Assembly (NCBI RefSeq): GCF_024199905.1
Contig: NZ_JANAFB010000013.1
Location: 21,546-85,545, forward strand
From: Rothia santali
GTDB taxonomy: Bacteria; Actinomycetota; Actinomycetes; Actinomycetales; Micrococcaceae
DNA: 64,000 nt
Direction of reading: 5' to 3'
Under the pieces are notes generated by a model. That model made no database searches. It had not been told where the DNA came from and worked only from the letters and a program-made list of their open reading frames with translations. The stretch's first letter is position 1. Every line of letters begins with the position of its first letter. The position numbers and the translations under genes were made by a program. Of the stretch, positions 10,220 to 23,071 are shown piece by piece.

Positions 10220-11047
10220 ATGAGCGCCACCAACCCCCTGACGCAGGACTTCCCCGCCACGGACCCCGACTCCCGGCTCGCCGCGCGGCTGCGCGCGTGC
10301 CGCGAGGAGGGCCGCCCCGCGCTGATCGGCTACCTCCCCGTGGGCTACCCCACCGTCGAGGACTCGATCCGGGCGGGGATCGAGATGGGCCGCAACGGCG
10401 CCGACGTGATCGAGCTCGGGGTGCCCTACTCCGACCCGGTCATGGACGGCCCCGTCATCCAGCAGGCCACCGCGATCGCGCTCGAGAACGGCTTCCGGGT
10501 GGACGACGTCTTCCGCGCGGTCCGCGAGATCACCGAGGCGACCGACGCGGTCGTCGTCGTGATGACCTACTGGAACCCGGTCCTGCGCACCGGCGTGGAC
10601 GACTTCGCCCGGCGCCTGGCCGAGGCCGGGGGAGCGGGCATCATCACCCCGGACCTCGTGCCGGACGAGGCCGGCGACTGGTTCGCCGCCAGCGCCGCGC
10701 ACGGCCTGGACCGGATCTTCCTGGCCGCGCCGTCCTCGACGCCGGAGCGGCTGGCGATGATCTCCCGCGCCTCGGCCGGCTTCGTCTACGCCGTGTCCGT
10801 GATGGGCGTGACCGGCGCCCGCTCCAGCGTCTCCGACCTCGCCGAGCGGCTCGTGGCCGACCTGCGCGAGGCCGGCGCCCCGGCGGTGTGCGTCGGGCTC
10901 GGCGTCTCCCGCCGGGAGCACGTCGAGGAGATCGGCGCCTACGCCGACGGCGTGATCGTCGGCACCGCGCTGGTGCGCGCCCTGGGCGAGGGCGGGCCCG
11001 ACGCCGTCGGCCACCTGACCCGCGAGCTCGCCGGCCGGGCGGTCTGA
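10220..11047 (+). CDS. trpA: tryptophan synthase alpha chain
   Basis: Cleaves indoleglycerol phosphate and channels indole to TrpB. Barrel motifs: ADVIELGVPYSDPVMDGPVIQ (catalytic Glu and Asp) and the phosphate-binding GLGVSRREHVEEIGAYADGVIVGTALV. 275 residues. ATG 10220 lies two bases after the trpB stop. It is the last trp gene; lgt follows at once. Confidence 0.97.
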   Translation: MSATNPLTQDFPATDPDSRLAARLRACREEGRPALIGYLPVGYPTVEDSIRAGIEMGRNGADVIELGVPYSDPVMDGPVIQQATAIALENGFRVDDVFRAVREITEATDAVVVVMTYWNPVLRTGVDDFARRLAEAGGAGIITPDLVPDEAGDWFAASAAHGLDRIFLAAPSSTPERLAMISRASAGFVYAVSVMGVTGARSSVSDLAERLVADLREAGAPAVCVGLGVSRREHVEEIGAYADGVIVGTALVRALGEGGPDAVGHLTRELAGRAV

Positions 11048-11052
11048 GCGCC

Positions 11053-11952
11053 GTGCCCGTCCCCGCCGCGGCGATCGCCGCGATCCCCTCGCCCTCCTGG
11101 TCCGCGTTCCACCTCGGGCCGCTCACCGTCCACGCCTACGCCCTGTGCATCCTGCTCGGGATCGTGGTGTGCCTGTGGCTGACCCGGCGCCGCTGGGCCG
11201 CGGCCGGGGAGGACCCGGAGACCGTGTGGGACATCGCCCTGTGGGCGATCCCGCTGGGGATCGTCGGCGCGCGGCTCTACCACGTGCTGATCACCGCGCC
11301 CGAGGACTACTTCGGTCCCGGGGCCGATCCGGTCGACGCCCTGAAGATCTGGGAGGGCGGCATCGGCATCATGGGCGCCGTGACCTTCGGCGCGCTCGGC
11401 GCGTGGATCGCGTGCCGCCGGCTGGGCCTGTCCCTGGTCCGGTTCGCCGACGCCGCGGCGCCCGGGATCCTCATCGCCCAGGGCATCGGCCGCTGGGGCA
11501 ACTGGTTCAACCAGGAGCTCTTCGGCCGGCCCACCGACCTGCCGTGGGGCCTGCGCATCGACCCGCTGAGCCACAACTTCCCCGCCGGCCTCCCGGCGGA
11601 CACCCTGTTCCACCCGACCTTCCTGTACGAGTCGATCTGGAACGTCCTCGGCGCCCTGCTGCTCATCTGGCTGGGCCGGCGCGGCGTGCTCAAGACCGGC
11701 CAGGTCTTCTGGGGGTACGTGGCCTACTACGGGTTCGGCCGCATGATGATCGAGCTGTTCCTGCGGATCGACCCCTCCCAGGAGCTGCTCGGGGTGCGGA
11801 TCCACGTGTGGACCTCCGGCGCGCTGGTGGTGCTCGGGCTGCTGATGCTCGCGTACTGGGGAGTCCGGGCGCGTCGCGAGCGGGCATCCGTGGAGGAGGA
11901 CGACGTCGCGCGCCGCGGCCTGGGCGCGGGATCCGGGGGATCCTCGGCCTAG
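11053..11952 (+). CDS. lgt: prolipoprotein diacylglyceryl transferase
   Basis: Inner-membrane enzyme adding diacylglycerol from phosphatidylglycerol to the lipobox cysteine of prolipoproteins. The Lgt signature IAQGIGRWGNWFNQELFGRP is complete, and HAYALCILLGIVV and YHVLITAPEDYF are further conserved blocks. About seven hydrophobic helices; 299 residues with a short acidic tail. GTG start 5 bp after trpA; the trpA-lgt neighbourhood is standard in actinobacteria, and the gene probably rides on the trp transcript. Confidence 0.95.
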   Translation: MPVPAAAIAAIPSPSWSAFHLGPLTVHAYALCILLGIVVCLWLTRRRWAAAGEDPETVWDIALWAIPLGIVGARLYHVLITAPEDYFGPGADPVDALKIWEGGIGIMGAVTFGALGAWIACRRLGLSLVRFADAAAPGILIAQGIGRWGNWFNQELFGRPTDLPWGLRIDPLSHNFPAGLPADTLFHPTFLYESIWNVLGALLLIWLGRRGVLKTGQVFWGYVAYYGFGRMMIELFLRIDPSQELLGVRIHVWTSGALVVLGLLMLAYWGVRARRERASVEEDDVARRGLGAGSGGSSA

Positions 11953-12377
11953 AACGCCCCCGCCTCCGCCCGCTGAGACGCTCATCACAGATCCCCGACG
12001 GAAAAATGATGAGTGTGCTGAGCTGTGGCCCGTGGTACCTTTTAGCTGAACAACGCACAGACAAGACGCGACGTCTCGCATCACACACACGCGCAAGACA
12101 CCGCCGATCAGCCCTCTCACGGACGCCACCGCGTCCGGAGGCCATCTTCGTCTCGTGATCGCTGCAAAGAGGCGGCTTCCGTTGGTCCTGATGAGGCGCC
12201 CGGACGCATGCCGGCGGGCCGGACCCGCCGGCCGCTCCCGCGCATCCTCCCGGTCCTGCTCCTCCAGGCACCGACGGCAGTGCCCGTCACGGCTGCTTCC
12301 CGGCAGCCGTTCCACCGCGCCCCAGCCCCTGTTCGCACCTGACCAGCCTGGGCCGACATGAGGAGGTGCCTTCAAGC
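11953..12377 (+). other. long gltB upstream region
   Basis: 425 bp with no convincing gene. A comparatively AT-rich patch at about 12001-12060 contains TACCTT (12036-12041), a possible -10, which would give gltB a leader of more than 300 nt. A perfect hairpin, CCGGCGGG (12211-12218), 5-nt loop, CCCGCCGG (12224-12231), lies inside that leader but has no T run. A 50-codon frame from ATG 12006 has no family resemblance. Confidence 0.5.
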
Positions 12378-17010
<4,633 letters not shown>

Positions 17011-17018
<8 letters not shown>

Positions 17019-18471
17019 CCCCCGTGGATTCCTGACCTACACCGAGCGCAGGGACCGTCCCAAGCGACCCGTCCCGGTCCGCATCCTCGACTGGAGGGAG
17101 GTCCAGGCCGAGCAGGACCAGGCCGTGCTCAAGCAGCAGGCCTCCCGCTGCATGGACTGCGGCGTGCCGTTCTGCCACCAGGGCTGCCCGCTCGGCAACC
17201 TCATCCCCGAGTGGAACGACCTCATGTGGCGCGACCGCACCCAGGAGGCCGTGGAGCGCATGCACGCGACCAACAACTTCCCGGAGTTCACCGGGCGCGT
17301 GTGCCCCGCCCCCTGCGAGGCCTCCTGCGTGCTGGGCATCAACCAGCCGCCGGTGACCATCAAGCAGATCGAGTTCGAGATCGGCGAACGGGGCTTCGAC
17401 GAGGACCTCATCGAGCCGCACCTGCCCGAGCGGCTGGTCGACAAGACGGTGGCCGTGGTCGGCTCCGGCCCCGCGGGGCTCGCGGCCGCGCAGCAGCTGA
17501 CCCAGGCCGGGTTCACGGTCGCGGTCTTCGAGCGCGACGACCGCATCGGCGGCCTGCTGCGCTACGGCATCCCGGACTTCAAGATGGAGAAGAGCGTCAT
17601 CGACCGGCGCCTCGAGGTCATGGAGGCCGAGGGCACCCGGTTCCGCCCCGGCGTCGAGATCGGCAAGGACATCACCTGGGACCAGCTGCGGCGCCGGTAC
17701 GACGCCGTCGTGGTCGCCACGGGCGCCCCGCAGGCGCGCGACCTGCCGATCCCGGGCCGGGAGCTCGACGGCGTGCACTACGCGATGGAGTACCTGGTCC
17801 AGTCCAACCGGGTCCAGGCCGGCGAGGAGGTGCCCGGGCAGATCGACGCCGAGGGCAAGCACGTGGTGATCCTCGGCGGCGGCGACACCGGTGCCGACTG
17901 CATCGGCACCGCCAACCGCCAGAGGGCCGCCTCGGTGACCACCCTGGCGATCGGCAAGCGGCCCCCCGAGGACCGCGCCGAGCACGAGCCGTGGCCCATG
18001 TTCCCCAACCTCTTCGAGGTCGCCAGCGCCCACGAGGAGGGTGGGGACCGGAACTACCTCGCCTCGACCGTGGAGTTCGTGGGCGAGGACGGCCGGCTCA
18101 CCGGGATCAAGGTCGCCGAGACCGAGTACCTGGAGAACGGCCGGCGCGCGCCGAAGGAGGGGACCGAACGGGTCATCCCGGCGGACCTGGTCTTCCTGGC
18201 GCTGGGCTTCACCGGTCAGGACTCCCGCGAGATCGTGGAGCAGACCGACGCCGAGTTCGACGGCCGGACCAACGTGGCCCGCGACGAGCAGTACATGACG
18301 GCCGCAGAGGGCATCTTCTCCTGCGGCGACGCCGGGCGCGGCCAGTCCCTGGTCGTGTGGGCGATCGCCGAGGGGCGGGCCTGCGCGGCGGCGGTCGAGC
18401 GGCACCTCCTGGGCAGCACCGTGCTGCCGGAGCCGGTGGCGCCGAGCGATCGGCCGATCGACCTGCTCTGA
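17011..18471 (+). CDS. gltD: glutamate synthase small subunit
   Basis: Supplies electrons from NADPH through FAD and iron-sulfur clusters to GltB. N-terminal cysteines [17 protein letters not shown] and [12 protein letters not shown] bind two 4Fe-4S clusters. [15 protein letters not shown] is the FAD dinucleotide fold, [18 protein letters not shown] the NADPH fold, and [19 protein letters not shown] the C-terminal FAD contact. 486 residues. The GTG overlaps the end of gltB by 8 bases, so the two subunits are made together. Confidence 0.97.
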
Positions 18472-18487
18472 GCCCCGGCGCCATGAT

Positions 18488-18523
18488 GGCGGGCCCGCAC
18501 CTCGGCTGAGGTGCGGGCCCGCC
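18488..18523. terminator. strong hairpin after gltD
   Basis: A perfect 16-bp stem, GGCGGGCCCGCACCTC against its complement with a GGCT loop. It lies between convergent gltD and the flavodoxin gene and can serve both strands. Only a poor T run follows on the plus strand (GTCGTGT). Confidence 0.75.
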
Positions 18524-18550
18524 GTCGTGTGCGTCTGTCCGGGGGCGGGA

Positions 18551-19087
18551 TCAGAGGCCGCGCACGCGCTCCACGAACGGGGCGATGCTGGCCCGGTCCG
18601 AGTAGTCGGCGCGGCCTCCGTAGCAGTCGAGCATCTGCTGGTCCGTCTCGGACTTCCCGCGCTTGGTCCGCAGGAACGCCCGGACGCCCATCATCGCGGT
18701 CTTGTGCGCTCGGGAGAGCCGCGCGTAGTCCATGCCGCCGCGGAAGTGGGCGGTGGGGGCGGCGGCGTCGAAGGCGGGGCCGAAGTTCTTGGCCAGCACG
18801 GCGTCGAGCTTCTCCCGGGGCACGGAGACGTCGCCGCTGAAGGAGACGGTGAAGAAGGCCCTCTTGCGGCCCTCCAGGGCGGCGGCCAGGCGCACGACGT
18901 CGTCGGCCTGGGTGAGGCTGCCCGCGTAGTCGCTCGCGCCGATCACCACGGTGTCCGCGGCCTCGAGGTCCGCCTCGGCGGCCTCGGCGAGCGGGAGCGC
19001 CCGGCCGCCGAGGTCCTCGGCGAGCCACTCGGCGTAGGCGCGGGCGTGGCCGTACTGCGATCCGTAGAGCACGAGGGTGGTGGGCAT
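18551..19087 (-). CDS. flavodoxin-domain protein (HemG-like)
   Basis: Begins TTLVLYGSQYGHARAYAEWLAEDL, the flavodoxin FMN-phosphate loop (residues about 3-14), followed by AADTVVIGASDYAGS and FFTVSFSGDVSV. The fold and 178-residue length match the menaquinone-dependent protoporphyrinogen oxidase/flavodoxin_5 group, although oxidase activity cannot be judged from sequence alone. A CAGGAGCGACC ribosome-binding site precedes ATG. The gene stands alone between gltD and pyk. Confidence 0.8.
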   Translation of the reverse strand: MPTTLVLYGSQYGHARAYAEWLAEDLGGRALPLAEAAEADLEAADTVVIGASDYAGSLTQADDVVRLAAALEGRKRAFFTVSFSGDVSVPREKLDAVLAKNFGPAFDAAAPTAHFRGGMDYARLSRAHKTAMMGVRAFLRTKRGKSETDQQMLDCYGGRADYSDRASIAPFVERVRGL

Positions 19088-19229
19088 GGTCGCTCCTGGG
19101 TGAGGGGATGGGGGTGTCGCCGGCGGTGATCCTGCAGACCAGAGTAGTCAACGCGGCGGCGCGGGGGCGGGTGCTGTGACGGCGTCGGAAGGAATGTGGC
19201 GGAGATGACGGCGCGGCGCGGGTGACGAC

Positions 19230-19245
19230 TCGTCGGGACCGACGA
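19230..19245. promoter_or_regulatory. operator-like palindrome upstream of pyk
   Basis: TCGTCGG-GA-CCGACGA is a perfect 7-bp inverted repeat with a 2-nt centre, about 57 bp upstream of the pyk -10. A wider repeat, GTCGGAAG (19184-19191) and CTTCCGAC (19256-19263), flanks it. The binding regulator is unknown. Confidence 0.4.
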
Positions 19246-19301
19246 CTCACGGCGGCTTCCGACACTTGGACGGCGCGGTGTCCCTGTGACGGCGAGCCCA
19301 C

Positions 19302-19307
19302 TAGAGT
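19302..19307 (+). promoter_or_regulatory. pyk -10, leaderless geometry
   Basis: TAGAGT ends exactly 7 nt before the pyk ATG (19315), so transcription is expected to begin at or beside the start codon. There is no Shine-Dalgarno sequence in front of the ATG except GAGGG at an unsuitably short distance. Confidence 0.55.
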
Positions 19308-19314
19308 TGAGGGC

Positions 19315-20787
19315 ATGAGACGAGCAAAGATCGTATGCACCCTGGGTCCCGCACTGTCGAGCTATGAGAAGGTATCGGAGGCCATCTCTGCCGGCCTCAA
19401 CGTCGCCCGCCTGAACATGAGCCACGGCGACCACACCGTCCACTCGGAGAACTACCGCAACGTCCGCCGCGCCTCCGAGGAGCTGGGCGCCAACGTCGCC
19501 ATCCTCGCCGACATCCAGGGGCCGAAGATCCGCCTGGAGACCTTCGCCGAGGGCCGCGTCGTCCTGAACCCCGGTGCCACCTTCAAGATCACTTCCGAGG
19601 ACGTGGAGGGCACCCAGGAGATCTGCGGGACCACCTACAAGGGCCTGCCGGGCGACGTCCGCCCGGGCGACTCGCTGCTGGTCGACGACGGCAAGATCCG
19701 CCTCGAGGCCACCGAGGTCTCCGAGACCGTGGTGACCACGCGCGTCGTCGTCGGCGGCCCGGTCTCCAACCACAAGGGCATCAACCTGCCCGGCGTCGCG
19801 GTCTCCGTGCCGGCGCTGACCGAGAAGGACGAGGTCGACCTGCGCTGGGCGCTCCAGACCGGCGTCGACATCGTCGCGCTGTCCTTCGTCCGCTCCGGCG
19901 AGGACATCGTCCGCGTGCACGAGATCATGGAGGAGGAGGGGCTGCACCTGCCCGTCATCGCCAAGATCGAGAAGCCGCAGGCCGTGGAGAACCTCCAGGA
20001 CATCGTGGACAAGTTCGACGGCATCATGGTCGCCCGCGGCGACCTCGGCGTGGAGTACCCGCTGGAGGAGGTGCCGCTGGTCCAGAAGAAGGCCGTGGCT
20101 CTGGCCCGCCGCTGGGCCAAGCCGGTCATCGTCGCGACCCAGGTGCTGGAGTCGATGATCGAGAACCCGATGCCGACCCGCGCGGAGGCCTCCGACTGCG
20201 CCAACGCGATCCTCGACGGCGCCGACGCGGTCATGCTCTCGGGCGAGACCTCGGTGGGCAAGTACCCCATCATCACGATCCAGACCATGGCCCGGATCGT
20301 GGAGTCGACCGAGCGTCACGGCCTGGACCGGGTGCCCGCGCTGGGCTCGAGCCCCCGCACCCGCGGCGGCGCCGTGACCCTGGCCGCGGTGGCGATCGCC
20401 GCGCAGCTGAACGTGGACTTCATCTGCACCTTCACCCAGTCGGGCGACTCCGCGCGTCGCCTGTGCCGCCTGCGTCCGCCGCAGCCGGTGCTGGCCTTCA
20501 CCCCGGACCCCAAGGTCAGGGCCTTCATGGCGCTGTTCTGGGGCGTCGAGGCGGTGCTGCAGCGCGAGTGCCACGACACCGACGACATGATCTCGGCCGC
20601 GGACAAGTACCTGCTGTCCCACGAGATGGCCCAGCCGGACGACATGGTGGTCATGACCGCCGGCTCGCCGATGGGCGTCGCGGGCTCCACCAACATGGTG
20701 CGCGCCCACCGCATCGGCGACCTCGACGACGCCGGGGCCCGCGTCCCGGAGGCGCGCGAGCAGCTCGGGCCGTACGACGAGGACTGA
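19315..20787 (+). CDS. pyk: pyruvate kinase
   Basis: Last step of glycolysis: PEP + ADP to pyruvate + ATP. RRAKIVCTLGPA starts the family, NMSHGDH and ADIQGPKIRLETF form part of the active site, VIAKIEKPQAVENL carries the catalytic Lys, MVARGDLGVEYPLEEVP the metal site, and ATQVLESMIENPMPTRAEASD is the signature. The C-terminal domain (about 350-490) would bind allosteric effectors. ATG 19315 fits the family N-terminus; an in-frame upstream extension has no support. 490 residues. Confidence 0.97.
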   Translation: MRRAKIVCTLGPALSSYEKVSEAISAGLNVARLNMSHGDHTVHSENYRNVRRASEELGANVAILADIQGPKIRLETFAEGRVVLNPGATFKITSEDVEGTQEICGTTYKGLPGDVRPGDSLLVDDGKIRLEATEVSETVVTTRVVVGGPVSNHKGINLPGVAVSVPALTEKDEVDLRWALQTGVDIVALSFVRSGEDIVRVHEIMEEEGLHLPVIAKIEKPQAVENLQDIVDKFDGIMVARGDLGVEYPLEEVPLVQKKAVALARRWAKPVIVATQVLESMIENPMPTRAEASDCANAILDGADAVMLSGETSVGKYPIITIQTMARIVESTERHGLDRVPALGSSPRTRGGAVTLAAVAIAAQLNVDFICTFTQSGDSARRLCRLRPPQPVLAFTPDPKVRAFMALFWGVEAVLQRECHDTDDMISAADKYLLSHEMAQPDDMVVMTAGSPMGVAGSTNMVRAHRIGDLDDAGARVPEAREQLGPYDED

Positions 20788-20809
20788 TCCGCTTCCTCTG
20801 ACGCCGGAG

Positions 20810-20827
20810 CCTCCCCCTGAGGGGAGG
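20810..20827 (+). terminator. pyk terminator hairpin
   Basis: CCTCCCC-CTGA-GGGGAGG, a perfect 7-bp stem 22 nt after the pyk stop. It lacks a T run, as is common for high-GC actinobacterial terminators. Confidence 0.6.
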
Positions 20828-20877
20828 TCCCGGTGCGGGCCGGGTGAACCAGCGGTCGGTTGAGGCCGTCCGCCGGA

Positions 20878-20908
20878 TTGCCCGGCCACCGGCTTCGTTG
20901 TGTACAGT
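20878..20908 (+). promoter_or_regulatory. tRNA-Leu promoter
   Basis: TTGCCC (20878-20883), 19-nt spacer, TACAGT (20903-20908), 36 nt before the tRNA 5' end. A near-perfect hairpin, CGGGGAACC...GGGTCCCCG, lies in the leader. Confidence 0.5.
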
Positions 20909-20944
20909 GGAGTCGCCCGGGGAACCTGATGGGTCCCCGACCGC

Positions 20945-21026
20945 GCCCAAGTGGCGGAATCGGCAGACGCGCCGCACTCAAAATGCGGTATGGAAACATG
21001 TGTGGGTTCGAGTCCCACCTTGGGCA
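20945..21026 (+). tRNA. tRNA-Leu (anticodon CAA)
   Basis: Acceptor stem GCCCAAG/CTTGGGC with discriminator A. The anticodon arm is CCGCA-CTCAAAA-TGCGG, giving CAA, which reads UUG. There is a long variable arm typical of class II tRNA-Leu, and the T-arm contains GGGTTCGAGTCCC. CCA is not encoded. Confidence 0.96.
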
Positions 21027-21050
21027 CTGAAGAGCCGATGGCTCCCCGAT

Positions 21051-21097
21051 GGCCGGGGCCGCATCTGTCCTGTGACGGGATGCGGGCCCGGCCTTTT
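21051..21097 (+). terminator. tRNA-Leu terminator
   Basis: A 15-bp stem with one G-G mismatch (GGCCGGG...CCGCATC against GATGCGG...CCCGGCC), then TTTT. A second stem, GGGCCCT/AGGGCCC followed by TTTT (21148-21179), lies downstream and could be a back-up terminator. Confidence 0.85.
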
Positions 21098-21166
21098 CGC
21101 ACTCAACTCGGAGATTGCCCTGCGGCCGACGAGGCACGAAGGGGCGCGGGCCCTCGACCGAGCGGC

Positions 21167-21391
21167 TCAGGGCCCTTTTCGTGGACCAGCCGACTTCCGC
21201 GACCGCCCCCGCCGCAGGCGCCCGATGACGAGGACGGCTCCGCCGAGCATGATCAGTTTGAGGGCGGCATAGCCCGGAGTGCCTCCCTCCGCGAGGGCCA
21301 GGCCGGCGGCCAGCACCCCGAGGGCCAGCAGGGCCCAGCCGAGTGCACGCAGCACCGGCCCGTCGAGTGAGGTCAGGCCGCGGCGTCGCAT
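21167..21391 (-). CDS. small two-helix membrane protein (hypothetical)
   Basis: 74 residues: a short basic start (MRRRGLTSLDG), two hydrophobic helices (about 13-35 and 42-58) separated by AEGGTPGYA, then an Arg/Lys-rich tail. The positive tail and paired helices look like a genuine membrane protein. I do not recognise a family. Its last codons overlap a plus-strand hairpin. Confidence 0.5.
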   Translation of the reverse strand: MRRRGLTSLDGPVLRALGWALLALGVLAAGLALAEGGTPGYAALKLIMLGGAVLVIGRLRRGRSRKSAGPRKGP

Positions 21392-21504
21392 GGCACCAGT
21401 CTACGCGGCGTCGGGCGGCGGTCCCGGTGGAACCTCCGGGCCCTTCTCTCGCCCCCATCCTCTTCCGTAGGGGGCGTGGCGGTCGTTGGCGACGCCGTCC
21501 TCCG

Positions 21505-21771
21505 TCACGCGCTCTTCCTGGCCGTCCCCATGGCGCGCCCCTCGATCCAGTACGCCTGCACGTGCGCTGTCCGCCTGGAGGCGCCGAGACGATCGCGGAG
21601 GACCGGCCTGAGGCCCTTGAGCGAGCCGGTCTCTCCCGCGGCCCAGACCTGGAAGCCTCCGAGGTCCCCGCCCGCGACCTCGGCAGCGAGTGAGTCGGGG
21701 CCCGTCCTCGCCACCCAGCGCACCCCCGCCTCGAGGATGAGCCCGGGTCGCCGTCCACCCCGTGAGACCAT
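21505..21771 (-). pseudogene. C-terminal remnant of a siderophore-interacting protein
   Basis: This frame reads VRWVARTGPDSLAAEV, GGFQVWAAGETGSLKGLRP and AHVQAYWIEGRAMGT. These match the order seen at the end of siderophore-interacting (SIP/ViuB-type) flavin reductases: a W-x-x-R strand, the vWaAGEa motif and the final GYWr-G strand. Intact SIPs are about 250-290 residues with an N-terminal FAD domain; here only about the last 85 remain, and the space where the FAD domain should lie is occupied by the opposite-strand LOG gene. The frame has no ribosome-binding site. It is probably a deletion relic of an iron-uptake gene. Confidence 0.6.
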
Positions 21772-21776
21772 CGACC

Positions 21777-22337
21777 ATGCACATCGCGATCTACACCGGA
21801 GCGTCCCTCGGCCTCGACCCCGCCTGGACGGATGCCGCCCGCTCCCTCGCCGGCACGCTCGCCGAGGCCGGCCACACCATCGTCTACGGGGGAGGGGCCC
21901 GGGGCCTGATGGGCGTGGTGGCCGACGCCGCCCTCGAGGCGGGCGGACGGGTCCACGGCGTCATCCCCCAGAGCCTGGTCGACGCCGAGATCGGCCACCC
22001 GGGCCTGACCGAGCTCGAGGTGGTCTCCGGCATGGGCCCGCGCAAGGACCGGATGGCCGAGCTCGCCGACGCGATGGTCGCCCTGCCCGGCGGCGCGGGC
22101 ACCCTCGAGGAGTTCTTCGAGGTGTGGACCGCGCAGATGCTGGGCCTGCACCGCAAGCCGGTCGCGCTCTACTCCCCGCACGGGTTCTGGGACGCGCTCG
22201 AGGAGCTGCTGGACGGCCTCCGCGACCAGGGGTTCCTGGGGGAGGCGGCGCGCGAGGGCCTCATCACCGCCCGCACCCCGGAGGGCCTGCTCGCCCGGCT
22301 CGCCGCCTGGGAGCCGCCCCGCCCGCGCTGGGGGTAG
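21777..22337 (+). CDS. LOG family protein (TIGR00730 type)
   Basis: Rossmann-like protein of the LOG group, whose members release free cytokinin-type bases from nucleoside 5'-monophosphates (phosphoribohydrolase). The defining MxxRK and PGGxGTxxE motifs are both present: GMGPRKDRMAELADAMVALPGGAGTLEEFFEVW (split as MGPRKDRMAEL and LPGGAGTLEEFFEVW). The N-terminal IYTGASLGLDPAW and IVYGGGARGLMG bind the nucleotide. 186 residues. ATG 21777 is preferred over the in-frame GTG 21762. The physiological substrate in this bacterium is unknown. Confidence 0.88.
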   Translation: MHIAIYTGASLGLDPAWTDAARSLAGTLAEAGHTIVYGGGARGLMGVVADAALEAGGRVHGVIPQSLVDAEIGHPGLTELEVVSGMGPRKDRMAELADAMVALPGGAGTLEEFFEVWTAQMLGLHRKPVALYSPHGFWDALEELLDGLRDQGFLGEAAREGLITARTPEGLLARLAAWEPPRPRWG

Positions 22338-22352
22338 ATGTGCGGCGGTCGC

Positions 22353-23003
22353 TCACGAGCTCTGATGCGCTCCGACGGCCCGCCACACCACGCGCCACTT
22401 CTCCGCGAGCGTCTCCACGTTCTCGTGGGCGTTCAACCCGCTCGGCTGCGGGACGACCCAGAGCTCGACGTCGTCGGGCCACCCCTCGATCGCGCTCGCG
22501 TCCTGCCGCCCCATGGCGGCCTTCGGAAGCCCGAACGCCGTCCTGAACGCGGTGATGCCGGCGACCGCGACGACGTCGGGCCGTCTGCTGCCGACCTCCG
22601 CCAGGATCCTCCGTGCGCCCTCCCGCAGCTCTTCGCGGGTGAGCTCGTCGGCGCGGACGGTGGCCCGGCCGACCAGGTTGGTCAGCCCGATGCCGCGGCC
22701 CGTCAGCTGCCCCTCGTCCTCGGCGCTCAGGCCGCGCGAGGCGTCCACCACGTGGTCGGTCAGGCCGGCCCGGTGCAGCGAGGGCCAGAAGCGGTTGCCC
22801 GGCCGGGCGAAGGGGGCGTTGACGGCCGCGGTCCACAGGCCGGGGTTCACCCCCACGATCAGCAGGTGCAGGGGCTCGCCCTCGGGCGGCATGAGGTCGT
22901 CCATCGCGTGGGGGTCGTCGGTGGCGAAGCGGGCCAGCTCGTCCTTACTCGGCCTGCGGCCGCCCAGGGGCGAGGGGGAGCGGGTGGTTCGGTGGGTGCT
23001 CAT
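22353..23003 (-). CDS. mug: mismatch-specific uracil/thymine DNA glycosylase
   Basis: Base-excision repair enzyme of the Mug/TDG family. LLIVGVNPGLWTAAVNAPFARPGNRFWPSLH carries motif 1 (GVNPG) and the GNRFW element; QPSGLNAH near the C-terminus is motif 2 (here PSGLNAH). The asparagine used for water activation is in GVNPG. 216 residues with about 45 extra N-terminal residues. ATG 23003 is preferred because a TACAGT -10 ends 6 nt upstream. Convergent with the LOG gene, only 15 bp apart. Confidence 0.88.
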   Translation of the reverse strand: MSTHRTTRSPSPLGGRRPSKDELARFATDDPHAMDDLMPPEGEPLHLLIVGVNPGLWTAAVNAPFARPGNRFWPSLHRAGLTDHVVDASRGLSAEDEGQLTGRGIGLTNLVGRATVRADELTREELREGARRILAEVGSRRPDVVAVAGITAFRTAFGLPKAAMGRQDASAIEGWPDDVELWVVPQPSGLNAHENVETLAEKWRVVWRAVGAHQSS

Positions 23004-23009
23004 ACCGGC

Positions 23010-23015
23010 ACTGTA
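23010..23015 (-). promoter_or_regulatory. mug -10, leaderless geometry
   Basis: TACAGT on the minus strand, followed by GCCGGT and then ATG (23003). The same hexamer and 6-nt spacing occur before hisI. Confidence 0.55.
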
Positions 23016-23071
23016 TGCCCGACGGGGCGTGACGCGGGACGGGCTTCGCTCGGCGCGAGCGAGCAAGCTGC

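Noticed and set aside
12006..12158. 50-codon frame upstream of gltB.
   Set aside because: No ribosome-binding site, no recognisable motif and basic composition typical of chance frames; kept only as a note in the leader region.
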